Of a stretch of DNA of 64,000 bases, positions 26,195-35,700 are shown piece after piece. The position numbers and the translations under genes are program-made. The stretch lies in contig NZ_SMKA01000006.1 in the NCBI RefSeq assembly GCF_004348455.1, positions 40,823 through 104,822 of the forward strand, written 5' to 3'. Positions within the stretch are counted from its first letter, which is position 1. The number at the start of each line of letters is the position of its first letter. The notes under the pieces are model-generated. The model did not search any database and had not been told where the DNA came from. It saw nothing but the letters and a program-made list of their open reading frames with translations. Origin of the DNA: Kribbella albertanoniae (GTDB lineage: Bacteria > Actinomycetota > Actinomycetes > Propionibacteriales > Kribbellaceae).

Positions 26195-26886
26195 CGATCG
26201 GGGCCGAACTCGTCGTCGAGTCCGGCCCTTAGCCCTGCAACAACCTTGGCCCGGGCCCGCAGCTTCGTGGCCGTGTGGGCGGCGCGGTCGAGTGCTGCCA
26301 AGTGCCTTGCGACGGCCAGCGCGTCGTCGGCGAGGTTGGCTGGTTGCGCGACGCGATCAAGGATGCCGGCCGCGACTGCGAGATCCGGTGAGTAGGACTC
26401 GGCCAGGTTCACGACGCGGTCGAAGTGCGGTGGTGGCAGGCGGTATCGGCAGATCTCGACCGCGGCAAGGGGCAGAGTCAGGCCGATCGCGACCTCGTTG
26501 GCGGTCAGTTTGAACGGTCCCTGCGCGCCCACTCGGTAGTCGCCGCTGAGCGCGAGGAACAGCCCCATCGCGATGGCATGTCCGCTCACGGCGATCACCA
26601 CAGGAGCGGGAAAGGTCAGCAGCCGCTCCGCCACTGTGAACCCTGCGCGGAGCATGGTCACGGCATCGGCTCCGCCACTACCGAGCGTCCTGAGATCGAA
26701 GCCGGCCGAAAAGTAGCCGCCGGTGCCCGTGAGCACCACGGTGGCCTCATCTGTTCGAGCCCGGTCCAGTGCCTCGTCGAGCTCTGCCAGCATCGTCGAG
26801 GACAGGGCATTCACCTTGCCGTCGTTCATCGTGATCGTCGCAACAGCATCGTGGAGCCGATAGCTGACGGCTGACCCGCTCGTCAT
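26191..26886 (-). CDS. Crotonase/enoyl-CoA hydratase family protein
   Basis: The 231-residue crotonase-fold protein shows GTGGYFSAGFDLRTLG (oxyanion-hole region) and ISGHAI-like AVSGHAIAMGLFLALSGDYRVG. In true hydratases the latter segment carries a catalytic Glu (GGGxELA); here Phe occupies that place. The second Glu is kept in ANEVAIGL. It may therefore catalyse another crotonase-type reaction such as isomerisation, hydrolysis or C-C cleavage. The ATG at 26886 is chosen because AAGGGAT precedes it; longer frames lack homology. It lies 10 bases downstream of the FN3 protein gene on the same strand, so the two may be co-transcribed. Confidence 0.82.
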   Translation of the reverse strand: MTSGSAVSYRLHDAVATITMNDGKVNALSSTMLAELDEALDRARTDEATVVLTGTGGYFSAGFDLRTLGSGGADAVTMLRAGFTVAERLLTFPAPVVIAVSGHAIAMGLFLALSGDYRVGAQGPFKLTANEVAIGLTLPLAAVEICRYRLPPPHFDRVVNLAESYSPDLAVAAGILDRVAQPANLADDALAVARHLAALDRAAHTATKLRARAKVVAGLRAGLDDEFGPDR

Positions 26887-26896
26887 GGGTATCCCT

Positions 26897-27574
26897 TCAG
26901 CGGATCGGTGCGTTGGGGACTGTGATGGCGAGGGAGTTGCTGAGATCTGAAACGCGGCCGGCGGAATCGATCGCGGCGATGGTGATGGCATGAGTGCTGC
27001 CGGGTTCCAGGACGCAGTCCAGGTTGACCAGGTCCCAGATCCGGAGGCTGGTTGCGCCGGTCAACGTGAACAAGCCGAGATTCGACGAATAGACCTTGTA
27101 GACAACCGCTTGAGTGTGAACGCTCGGCGTCCACTCGAGGCTGTGCAGCACGCCATTGACGAACACTGGGCGGAGATTGGCCGGTGCAGTTGGAGACGGC
27201 CCCGGCACCGAGGCTGTGGTGACGTTCAGGCGGACATCCGGAGCGCGGTTGCCCCGCGCGTCGAAGGTGGACAGGGTCGCGAGGTACGTCGTACCCGGGC
27301 GAAGGTCCTGGAAGACATGCGTCGTGCGGCTACCTGTGTCGTCGGAGTGGTGCGGCGTGTCCAGCGAGACGTGATAGCCCACCCCGCCGAAGTTGTCGTG
27401 AGCCGCGTCCCAGGCCAGGGACAGCGTATTTGCGGATGACGATGTCACCCGAAGATTGGCAGGCGTCGATGGCGGCTGGGTATCGCCTGCAGCGACTGCG
27501 GTGGCTGACGTGGCGAAGGCAAAACACAGAAGTGAGGCGAGTACGGCGATCAGAGAACGCGGGCGGATGAGCAT
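26897..27574 (-). CDS. Secreted fibronectin type III domain protein
   Basis: The 225-residue protein has a clear signal peptide (LIAVLASLLCFAFATSATAVAAG) and two FN3-like modules. The first is at about 35-120 (PSTPANLRVTSSSANTLSLAW, then PGTTYLATLSTFDARGN). The second is at about 127-222 (APANLRPVFVNGVLHSLEW, then GSTHAITIAAIDSAGRVSDLS). No catalytic domain is attached. AGGAGGT lies 7 bases before the ATG at 27574. Such small FN3 proteins are usually surface or extracellular adhesion modules. Its link to the regulatory cluster is unclear. Confidence 0.82.
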   Translation of the reverse strand: MLIRPRSLIAVLASLLCFAFATSATAVAAGDTQPPSTPANLRVTSSSANTLSLAWDAAHDNFGGVGYHVSLDTPHHSDDTGSRTTHVFQDLRPGTTYLATLSTFDARGNRAPDVRLNVTTASVPGPSPTAPANLRPVFVNGVLHSLEWTPSVHTQAVVYKVYSSNLGLFTLTGATSLRIWDLVNLDCVLEPGSTHAITIAAIDSAGRVSDLSNSLAITVPNAPIR

Positions 27575-27693
27575 GAGACGGACCTCCTCGTGAGCGGGGA
27601 TTCCGCACCCAGTATCCGCACGCTGCTGGGAAGACGCTGGGAGGAATTCCGGACGCACCGGCGCACCCGGATTCGTTCGGAGGCAGGCCGGGC

Positions 27694-28710
27694 TCATTCG
27701 AATTCAGCAGTCGGGAAAGGTGTGCGTTTGCTCTGTGTGCGGAGACGGCGGTAGAAGTCATCCATAGTGATGGAAGTCGCGGCGTGCCGATCGATGATCC
27801 TGGCCATTTCAGGCGACACGCCATCGGGCTTCCGGCCCGGGATCCAGTCGCTGAGGAAGGTGTCGTGCTCGGATTCGCTCCGGATGCCGTCGGGCAAGTG
27901 GTAGCGGAGCAGATGGGCCGCGGCGTAGACGCGGTCGTAGCAGAGGTGTCGTGAGAGGAACTCGGACTCGGCTGCCGACAGGTCGAAGCCGCGGTACAGG
28001 GCAAGGCCGAAGTCAGCGAAGTACAGCTCCTGACCATCGGTGAGAAGATTGTTGAAGTGGGCATCGAAGTGGACCAGACCCTGGGCGCTCATGAAGTCGG
28101 CGCCGCTCATAAGGGCATTGTCCAGCCACTCGTACGACGCAGGGTCTGGGTGCTTGTTCAGCCAGCCGTCGAGTGTCGATGGTACGAACTCCAAGAAGAC
28201 GACCAAGTTGTGCGAGGACCCGCCGATTGCCTCCAACCGTCGACGGACAGCCTCTGAGCCCTCCCAGTGCGCGACCATCGGATCGATGCCGCCGAACCCA
28301 TCGGCGAAACCTTCCGGCGCCGAATCGGGCTGGATCCGCCAGTGATACATCAAGGGGAAGCCCGTGAACTCGTTCGCGAGCACCCAGTTGGTGGTCATGG
28401 TGTGCACGGCCAGTTCACGCCACGCCCCGAACCCGGCCGAGCCCACGCCGTACTGGTAAAACAGCGGAAGCTCGAACAGATTCGCCGTCGACCGTACGTT
28501 GCCCGGTTGTAACTCCAGATCCGTCAGCGGGATCCGTTTGACGAAGACTCGTGTCCCGTCGACATCCACCTCCGCCAACCTACCGCCGATGCCGGACTCC
28601 AGCGGATGTCCGGCGGCAACGACAGACCTGAGTTGCTGATCGCTCAGTAGCGACAGCTTCGTGGACACGGCGGCGTAAGCGGCACGTCGTGCTGCAAGAC
28701 GGGGCGTCAC
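27694..28710 (-). CDS. Protein-kinase-like fold protein
   Basis: The 338-residue protein shows kinase-fold landmarks: TRVFVKR (ATP-binding Lys, about 53-59), LVVFLEFVPSTLDGWL (hinge), LVHFDAHFNNLL (catalytic loop HxDxxxxN) and ELYFADFGLALYRG (metal-binding DFG). The canonical Gly-rich loop is weak. It could be a Ser/Thr kinase or a small-molecule phosphotransferase of the aminoglycoside/choline kinase type. Its GTG start overlaps the stop of the LAL regulator gene (GTGA at 28707-28710), so the two are likely translated together. Phosphorylation of the regulator or of the cluster's product are both inferences. Confidence 0.78.
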   Translation of the reverse strand: MTPRLAARRAAYAAVSTKLSLLSDQQLRSVVAAGHPLESGIGGRLAEVDVDGTRVFVKRIPLTDLELQPGNVRSTANLFELPLFYQYGVGSAGFGAWRELAVHTMTTNWVLANEFTGFPLMYHWRIQPDSAPEGFADGFGGIDPMVAHWEGSEAVRRRLEAIGGSSHNLVVFLEFVPSTLDGWLNKHPDPASYEWLDNALMSGADFMSAQGLVHFDAHFNNLLTDGQELYFADFGLALYRGFDLSAAESEFLSRHLCYDRVYAAAHLLRYHLPDGIRSESEHDTFLSDWIPGRKPDGVSPEMARIIDRHAATSITMDDFYRRLRTQSKRTPFPTAEFE

Positions 28711-31289
28711 CGGTCGAAGAGCTGGGCGGCTCGGCTGACGGCGTCGGCGCGGTTGCGGACGGCCAGTTTGTCCAGTACCGCGGCCACGTGATTGTTGGCC
28801 GTGCGCACGGAGATCGCCAGTCGTGAGGCGATTTCGGCGTCCGTCAATCCCTCCACGAGCAGTTGCAGGACCTCGAATTGACGTGGCGTCAGGCCTGCGG
28901 GATTCTGTCGCGGTGTCCGGGCCGAATCATGACGGATGCCCAGAGCACGCAGCCGTTGCCGCACAATTCTGGCAAGTGGCTTCGCTCCCAGGGTATCCAA
29001 TTCCTCCACTGCTGCGACTAGCTGCTCGGGACTCCCACTCTCTGACAGAGCCAGCGCCGTTTCGTAGCGGCACCCGGCTCCTTGCCAGAGAGTGGCCGCC
29101 TCCAGCCAGTTGCCTACAGCAAGCAGTTGGTACGGGCCTCCGGTCTCGCTCATCTCGACCGGATGACCTGACTTTGTCAGCCAATAGCCAAGCTCCGGCC
29201 AGACGGTCCAGAGGTCCTCGTGGTAGGCCTTGCTGAAGGTGTCCCGCACGAGATCAGGCACGGCAACCCCTCTCAACCAGGCGGACTCAGCGGCTATCCC
29301 TGCCGCCCAACCCAAGTATCGTAGGTCCCCGATCTGGCGGCTGAGCACAAGGGCCGCGTCCGCGTGTTCGATGGCCGTGCTGTCGCCGCGTCTGTTGCCC
29401 ACTCGCCCCAGAACGCCCAGCGCCATGCACCGATTCAGGCGCGAACTGGCCGGCATGATGGTCTTCGCTACCTGGACGGCACTGTCCCACGCTCCCCGAC
29501 TGAGTTCGATCTTCGCCCGATGAACCCGCAAAGCGTTCAGCCATCCGTTCGCATCCGCCTTTGCTGCCAGCTTCAGCCCAGCCAGAACATGATGCTCGGC
29601 GTCATCGAACCGGAATCTGTCGATCAGCCGGGCTGCAATGTTGTCGTAGGCGCGGCAGGCAGCATCGGCCTCGCCTGCTTCGAGTGCCAGTTGCAGGCTG
29701 ATCTCCATCAGCTTCTGGCCGTCGTCGTCGCCGAGCCCCCACCTGCACTCACCCAGATTGTTGAGAGCGAACGACAACGTGGACTTGTCTCCGCTGGCAT
29801 GGGCCAGTTCAACGGCACGCTCAGCAGCCGGTACGGCGCTGGCCCAGCGATGAGCGAGCGTGTCGAGCTGTGCTTGGTGGCTGTAGGCAAGGGCGAGCAG
29901 GCGGGCCTCACTCAGCGGCTCGAGAACAGCTACTGCTTCTCGGGCCGAGACCTCGGCTGCCCGGCGGTCCCCATGCTGCCAGTGCATCCGGGACAACCAG
30001 CGCAGACCAGCACCGACGGCAGGTTCGTCCTTCAGCGTCCGGCGAAGGTCGATCGCTTGCTGTTGGGCCACCACAGCCGCCACCCCGGCATCGATCGTGT
30101 AGCACTCGATCGCGTACTCCTCGAGCAGTCCGGCGCGCTCGACCGACGGGACCAGGTCGGCGTGCTCGAGTACCAATCGATAATGACCGACCGCCTCTCG
30201 GTGTGCCCCGTCAGATGCAGCATCTCGTGCCGCAGCTGATCCGTATTTGATGGCCGCGGTATGGTCGCCGGCCGCGGAAGCGTGATAGGCGATCTGACCC
30301 GCATCGGCGCCGTCGCACCGTACCAAGGCGCCGAGTGCTCGTTCGTTGAGCATGAGCCGTCGCGAGCCGGGTAGCGCGCCGGCGATTGCCTGGCGAGTCA
30401 ACTCATGCCGAAACGACACCCCGGCTGGGGTTACCGTCAGCAAGCCTCGCTCCTCAGCCTCGGCCAGGTCCGTCGTACTGCCGTCGGCGAGTTGCTCGAC
30501 CAACCGGCGGTCGACTGCGCCAGGTAGGACCGCGAGCTGCTCGACCGCTGCGAGGGCTCCAGGGGACAGATTGCGGATCCTGCTCTGCACGGCGTCAACC
30601 ACGGTGTCCGGTACTCCGTGCGTCGCGCCGTGGGTCAGCATTTCGCTGACGAAGAACGGATTGCCTGCTGTCGCCGCGAACACCTCGTCCGGATTCGATG
30701 AACTGCCGACGCAAAGCTGTCGGACGGCCTCGAGCGTCAGCCGGCGCAGCGGAAGGTGCCGAGTTCTGACACTTTCGGATGAGGCAGCGAGTAGCCGACG
30801 TACCGGATGGCCGGCTGCCAGGTCATCGCAATACGTCATCAGCAGTACGGCGGGCAGAGCCGCGATCCGACGTACGAGGTAATGCAAGATGTCGAGTGTG
30901 GCTTCATCAGCCCAGTGGACATCGTCGATCGCCAGCACAGTCGGGAGGTACCCACGACTGAACTCAGACCGCAAGGCGACAAACAGTTGCTCTCGATCGG
31001 TGTTCCGTCGGACAGCCGTAGCCAGATCCGAGCTGACATCGCACTCGATGTCGTGGAACGGCGCGAGAGCCCGACGCCTTGTCAGGTCGTCGCAGCGCCC
31101 CACCAGCATGCGGCCTCCCGTTGGTATCCGGCGTCGTGCTTCGTCGATCACGGTCGATCGTCCGATCCCGGCCTCACCAGAAACCAGAACTACACTGCCT
31201 CTACCCGCAGCGGCCGCAGCGGCTGCATGACCGATAGCAGACAGCTCTCGCTCCCGCTCAAGCACCGGCCGATTCGTTTCCCTGACCAT
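28707..31289 (-). CDS. LAL-type LuxR regulator with altered Walker A
   Basis: The 860-residue third LAL paralogue has LERERELSAIGHAA, then GEAGIGRST (38-46). The invariant Walker A Lys is Arg (residue 44); the other two paralogues keep Lys. Walker B-like VLAIDDVHWADEATL is intact. A TPR middle and a C-terminal LuxR helix-turn-helix (QNPAGLTPRQFEVLQLLVEGLTDAEI and on) follow. The altered P-loop suggests weak or no ATP hydrolysis. The ATG at 31289 matches the N-terminus of the paralogue at 16296; longer frames upstream are not conserved. It is coupled to a kinase-like gene downstream. Confidence 0.88.
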   Translation of the reverse strand: MVRETNRPVLERERELSAIGHAAAAAAAGRGSVVLVSGEAGIGRSTVIDEARRRIPTGGRMLVGRCDDLTRRRALAPFHDIECDVSSDLATAVRRNTDREQLFVALRSEFSRGYLPTVLAIDDVHWADEATLDILHYLVRRIAALPAVLLMTYCDDLAAGHPVRRLLAASSESVRTRHLPLRRLTLEAVRQLCVGSSSNPDEVFAATAGNPFFVSEMLTHGATHGVPDTVVDAVQSRIRNLSPGALAAVEQLAVLPGAVDRRLVEQLADGSTTDLAEAEERGLLTVTPAGVSFRHELTRQAIAGALPGSRRLMLNERALGALVRCDGADAGQIAYHASAAGDHTAAIKYGSAAARDAASDGAHREAVGHYRLVLEHADLVPSVERAGLLEEYAIECYTIDAGVAAVVAQQQAIDLRRTLKDEPAVGAGLRWLSRMHWQHGDRRAAEVSAREAVAVLEPLSEARLLALAYSHQAQLDTLAHRWASAVPAAERAVELAHASGDKSTLSFALNNLGECRWGLGDDDGQKLMEISLQLALEAGEADAACRAYDNIAARLIDRFRFDDAEHHVLAGLKLAAKADANGWLNALRVHRAKIELSRGAWDSAVQVAKTIMPASSRLNRCMALGVLGRVGNRRGDSTAIEHADAALVLSRQIGDLRYLGWAAGIAAESAWLRGVAVPDLVRDTFSKAYHEDLWTVWPELGYWLTKSGHPVEMSETGGPYQLLAVGNWLEAATLWQGAGCRYETALALSESGSPEQLVAAVEELDTLGAKPLARIVRQRLRALGIRHDSARTPRQNPAGLTPRQFEVLQLLVEGLTDAEIASRLAISVRTANNHVAAVLDKLAVRNRADAVSRAAQLFDR

Positions 31290-31454
31290 GCCAGTGACAC
31301 GGAGCACGCGTACCAGCGGTTCAAAGAGGCCTGAAAGACACAGAACTTTGTGGCCTGTGGCCCACTGCCGTCCCGGTGCGCAGCCGTCTGTCATGAGGAC
31401 GGAGACTGGCGCGCGGTTCCGAATCCAGTGGGCGTAGTCACGCCAACTTGTCGG

Positions 31455-31763
31455 TTAGAGCCGGGTGTGATCGATCTCCAACGTGATGCCGACGAGATCA
31501 CCGTGATCCTTTCCTTCCCTCACCCGGGCCGGCACCGCCAGTAGCCAACCAGCGGTCTTGTCCCGCCAGACACTGGTCGCCCAGGTGTGCCCATCGACTG
31601 TGGCGACTACTGGAACGCGCCCGAACGGACTGATCATGTCGGGTGCGTACTCCGCCGGTATTGGAGCGAACACCCAGCCGCTCGGTCCCTGCCAGCGGAC
31701 GAGGGCGGTTGTGAATTCGGTCAAAGCTGGGTTGAGTGGGCTAGCTCGCCGGACTCGGCCCAC
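31455..31763 (-). CDS. DUF1905 domain protein
   Basis: The 102-residue protein matches the DUF1905 pattern: FTTALVRWQGPSGWVFAPIP, GRVPVVATVDGHTWATSVW, and DKTAGWLLAVPARVR then GDLVGITLE. This small beta-barrel family has no settled function. The GTG at 31763 gives the longest frame and overlaps the upstream gene by 43 bases. A TTG at 31724 that overlaps the upstream stop by four bases (TTGA) would give a start right at the domain and is at least as likely. Confidence 0.75.
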   Translation of the reverse strand: MGRVRRASPLNPALTEFTTALVRWQGPSGWVFAPIPAEYAPDMISPFGRVPVVATVDGHTWATSVWRDKTAGWLLAVPARVREGKDHGDLVGITLEIDHTRL

Positions 31764-32023
31764 AACATCTCGCCGACCAGGGAGTGCATCTCCGCGAGCA
31801 GCGGTAGCTCGGCTGCGTGCTTCATGAGCTGTTCTGGTCCATCTGGCTCGCTCCAGATCAAAATGTCCAACCAGACATCATCATCGAGCCGCACCAGCTC
31901 CGCCCGTACCAGTGCCTGGCACGCGGCCTGAGCCTGAGCGATGGCCGCCGGCCGTACCTGGAGCAGGTGCGCCACATTCTCCGGGTCGATCTTTGCCCGG
32001 AACACCTGTACTACGTTCGGCAC
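31721..32023 (-). CDS. Small protein, possible ABM-like dimeric alpha/beta fold
   Basis: The 100-residue protein begins PNVVQVFRAKIDPENVAHLL and continues with AAIAQAQAACQALVRAEL and DDDVWLDILIWSEPDGPEQL. The order strand-helix-strand with a central Trp resembles antibiotic-biosynthesis-monooxygenase-like proteins, but I have no firm family match. The GTG at 32023 has AGGAG about 8 bases upstream. It is probably co-transcribed with the overlapping DUF1905 gene. In this setting a small tailoring enzyme or a substrate-binding protein would fit; this is inference. Confidence 0.6.
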   Translation of the reverse strand: MPNVVQVFRAKIDPENVAHLLQVRPAAIAQAQAACQALVRAELVRLDDDVWLDILIWSEPDGPEQLMKHAAELPLLAEMHSLVGEMLWAESGELAHSTQL

Positions 32024-32143
32024 GTCTGTTCTCCTCTGCGAGTCGTGATGCTGAGGCAGGTTGTGTCACGGACTCCTTCGGGCAGTCTGTGGTTGTGCTG
32101 AGGCTCGGGGGCGGCGCTCAGGCCGACATCTCGAGGCCGTCGG

Positions 32144-32518
32144 CTAGTCGCCGACGTTGGCAAGGCACAGTACGAAGCCCTTGTTGCTGGTGCCCTCCCA
32201 ATAGACCTGGGCCACGTCCTTGAAGGCGCCGCAGGTACTCAGGGTCGCGTCTTCGCGGGGCTTGTCAGCCACTCGGCCGACGACCTTGAACTCGGCCTGA
32301 GGGTCGTTGCAGTCCACTTGTTCGAGGCCGTTGGAGCCAGACGCCCTGACGCAGTCGCCGACCTCGGCGTTAGCTGCGTTGTTCCTCGCGAGGTAGAGGA
32401 CTCCTCCGATGACGAGGAGGATGACGATCACCGCGGTGGCGTTGGTGATCCGCTGTCTCTGGCTCAGCTTCGTCGCTGGGCCGTCCGTCGGGCTGCCTGA
32501 TATCTCTTGGCTGGTCAT
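32144..32518 (-). CDS. Single-pass membrane protein, LppU-like, four cysteines
   Basis: The 124-residue protein has a cytoplasmic N-terminus of about 25 residues, a membrane helix (ATAVIVILLVIGGVLYLA) and an outside domain with NAEVGDCV, QVDCNDPQAEFKVVG and STCGAF then LCLANV. The four Cys probably form two disulfides. A clear paralogue lies at 50814-51173 with the same order and spacing. Both resemble the LppU/SCO3897-like group of actinobacterial surface proteins of unknown role. It lies 188 bases upstream of, and divergent from, the SARP gene at 32707. Confidence 0.75.
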   Translation of the reverse strand: MTSQEISGSPTDGPATKLSQRQRITNATAVIVILLVIGGVLYLARNNAANAEVGDCVRASGSNGLEQVDCNDPQAEFKVVGRVADKPREDATLSTCGAFKDVAQVYWEGTSNKGFVLCLANVGD

Positions 32519-32706
32519 TACGAAATCTCCCTGGCTGTGTGCGTCGAGTTGGCGACGATCGGAACATTCGTCCGTTCGAGTGGAGTGAGAATCAGGTGAG
32601 TTCCCGTGCCCTCAGAGCACCCACACGGAACCAGAAGCAGCCGCTGGCGCAATGAGTCCAGCCGCAGGCGGCAGAGATCGCGCGCAGGAAGGCAGCTGGG
32701 GGAGTG

Positions 32707-35700
32707 ATGAGAACGCGGTACGGCGTACTGGGTCCGCTCGAGGTCTGGCAGGGCGAGCGCCTCCTGCCGATCGGCGGACCGCAGCAGAAGGCCTTGCTCG
32801 CGATCCTGCTGATGAACGCGAACAAGGTTGTTTCGACCGACCGGCTGGTCGAGTACCTGTGGGGTCCGCGGCCTCCGTCGACCGCCAGGAGTCTTTTGCA
32901 GGGTTGCATCTCACAGCTGAGGCGCGCCCTTCGGCCCGACGGCGCTTCGGTGGTTGAGCATCCGCTGGCTACCCGTCCGCCGGGCTATGCCTTCCGAGTC
33001 GAGGAAGGGCAACTGGACCTCCTGGTCTTCGAGCAGCTCGTCCGCACGGCCGCCGGCGTCGCCGATGCCGCACGTCGTACGCAGCTGTTCGCCGACGCCC
33101 TCAGATGCTGGCGGGGCCCGGTCCTCGACGGATTGGATCTGCCGGCTTGCCGCGAGCAGATCGCCCAGCTGGATGAGCGCCGGGTTTATGCGGTGGAGCA
33201 GAAGATCGAGGCGGATCTCGCGCAAGGTGCGAGGGTCGACATGATCGGCGAACTCAAGATGGAGATCCGCCGTCAGCCTCTCCGGGAACGCCTTTGGGGT
33301 GTTCTGATGGCCACGCTCTACGCTCTGGATCGGCAGGCAGAGGCTCTGGCCGCGTATCGGGATCTGCGGGTGTGCTTGATCGAGCAGCTAGGCATCGAGC
33401 CAGGTCCGACTCTTCAGGAGCTGCACCGCCAGGTGCTCGTCGGAGCCTCTGTAGACGATCTCGTGATACCGGTAGGCAGGCGCCCAGCCGGCCGCCTACT
33501 GCCAAGCCCGCCCGCCGCTCATCCGGCCCAGTTGCCAGCGGCACCAACCACCTTCGTAGGCCGCAGACGACATCTTGAGCGGCTCAACGATCTCCTGGTG
33601 GACGCGTCGATCACGATGGCGCTAGCCGTTGTCAGTGGGACTGCAGGCGTGGGCAAGACGGCGCTCACCTTGTACTGGGCGCATCAGGTCAAGGAGCAGT
33701 TCCCGGCCGGACAGTTGTATGTCGACCTTCGGGGCTACGGGTTGTCTTCACGCTTGCGTCCGATCGAAGCCGTGGCCGGGTTCCTGAGCGCCCTGGGAGT
33801 TTCGCCCGAACGAATACCGGTCGAGCTGGATCACGCGGCTGCGCTCTACCGGTCGTTGGTGGCTGGTCAGCGATTTCTGATTCTGCTCGACAACGCCTAC
33901 GACGCGGCGCAGGTACGGCCCTTGCTGCCGGCGACGCCTGGCTGTCTCGTGCTCGTCAATGGTCGGGGTCGGCTGGACGGGCTCGTCGCGCGAGATGGCG
34001 GACAGCTCATGACCCTGGATGTCCTGGATGCGGCAGAGGCCACGGCACTTCTGACCCGCGTTGTCGGGGAGGTCCGGGTCGAAGCCGAACCGGAGGCCGT
34101 AGTTGAGCTGGTGAGGCTCTGTGCCCGTCTCCCGTTGGCCTTGCAGATCACGGGGGCCAACCTGATCCGCCGGCCACAGCGTCGGCTCGCAGACCAGGTC
34201 AAGGAGCTCCGCACCGGCGAGCTGGACGCGCTGGTCATCGATGACGAAGGCCAATCGGCAGTCCGCGCTGTATTCGCCCAATCGTATGGCGCACTCGAGC
34301 CTGAAGCCCGCCGGATGTTCAGTCTGCTCGGCCTGGTGCCAGGGCCGGGCTTCGACGCCGCCGCAGCCGCCGCACTCGCTGAGGTTCCGCTGCCTCTAGC
34401 GCGGACGAGTCTGAACCGGCTGGTCGGCTCCCACCTGCTCGACGAGACCGAGCCGGACCGATTCGCCTTCCATGAGTTGCTTCGGCTCTACGCGCGGGAA
34501 CAAGCCCACCTGAACCATGACACGCTTGAACGGAATCTGGCGCATCAGCGGTATATACGCTGGATGTTCGAGATGGCAGACGCCGCAACGCGGCTTCTGT
34601 GTCCGCAACTACTCCGCATTCCCTCGGACAGCCGATCTCCAGAGCGCCATCAGGATCCTGCGGCCGCACTGGCATGGCTGAATACCGAGCGGCTGAACCT
34701 CGTTGCCATCGCGACCGTTCCGACATCCGGTGATGACCGGGCGATGGCATGGATGGTCGCGGACGCGCTCAGAGGCTATTTCTGGCTGCGACGGCACCGC
34801 GTCGACTGGTTGGCGGTCGCGAGCGCCGGACTGGCCGCGGCCGAGGCGGAGGGTGACCTGCAGGCCCAGGCCGCTGCAGAGTTCAGTCTGGGCATGGCCA
34901 AGCTGTGCCTCAACGAACACGCGGAGGCGATGGAGCATCAAAGCCGGGCACTCCAGTTGTGTGAAGCCGCCGAGTGGGAAGAGGGTTGCGCCAATGCACT
35001 CGGCAATCTCGGCGTTCTGCACTTCGAGATCGGTGAGATCGAGACGGGGTTGGAACTTCACGAGCAGGCTCTGATGCTGAACCGCCGGACAGGCTCGCAG
35101 CGCGGCGAGGCTGTCAATCGGGAGAACCTCGCGCAAGTGCATCTTGCGGCCGGCCGGCTCCGAGAGGCAGGACGGCACCTGTGGCGAGCACTCGTCCTGC
35201 ATCACCAGACCGACTACGCAAGCGGGAGCACTCTCGAGCAGCTCGGGATCTTGTTCGGACGTCGCGCGGAGCACTGCCATGCCGTGAACGCCCTCCGCCG
35301 TGCCTTTGACCAGTATCGAACCATTGGCAACGTGAACGGGCAGGCGATGACTCTGGCGGCTCTCGCCGTGGTCCGCACCCAATCCGGGTCGGCCGACGAG
35401 GGACTCGAAGAGGCGCAGCGAGCCTACGAGCTCGTACAGGAAACGGGCGACCGCGTGACCGAGGCCTGTGTGCTGATTCGGCTCGCATCGGTCCAGATGG
35501 ATCTCGGCCGGTACGCCGAGGCGGCTGAGAACCACAGCGAGGCGCTGAGCCTCGCGACCCAGACCGGTGCAAGGATGCCGCAGACCGAGGCACTGCTCGG
35601 TCTGTCGGACGTGCACCTGGCCCTCGGTGAGCCCATCCAGTCCCGCAGCTACGCAAAGCAGGCGTTGCTGCTCGCCGACAACATCGGGTACCAGGGCCTG

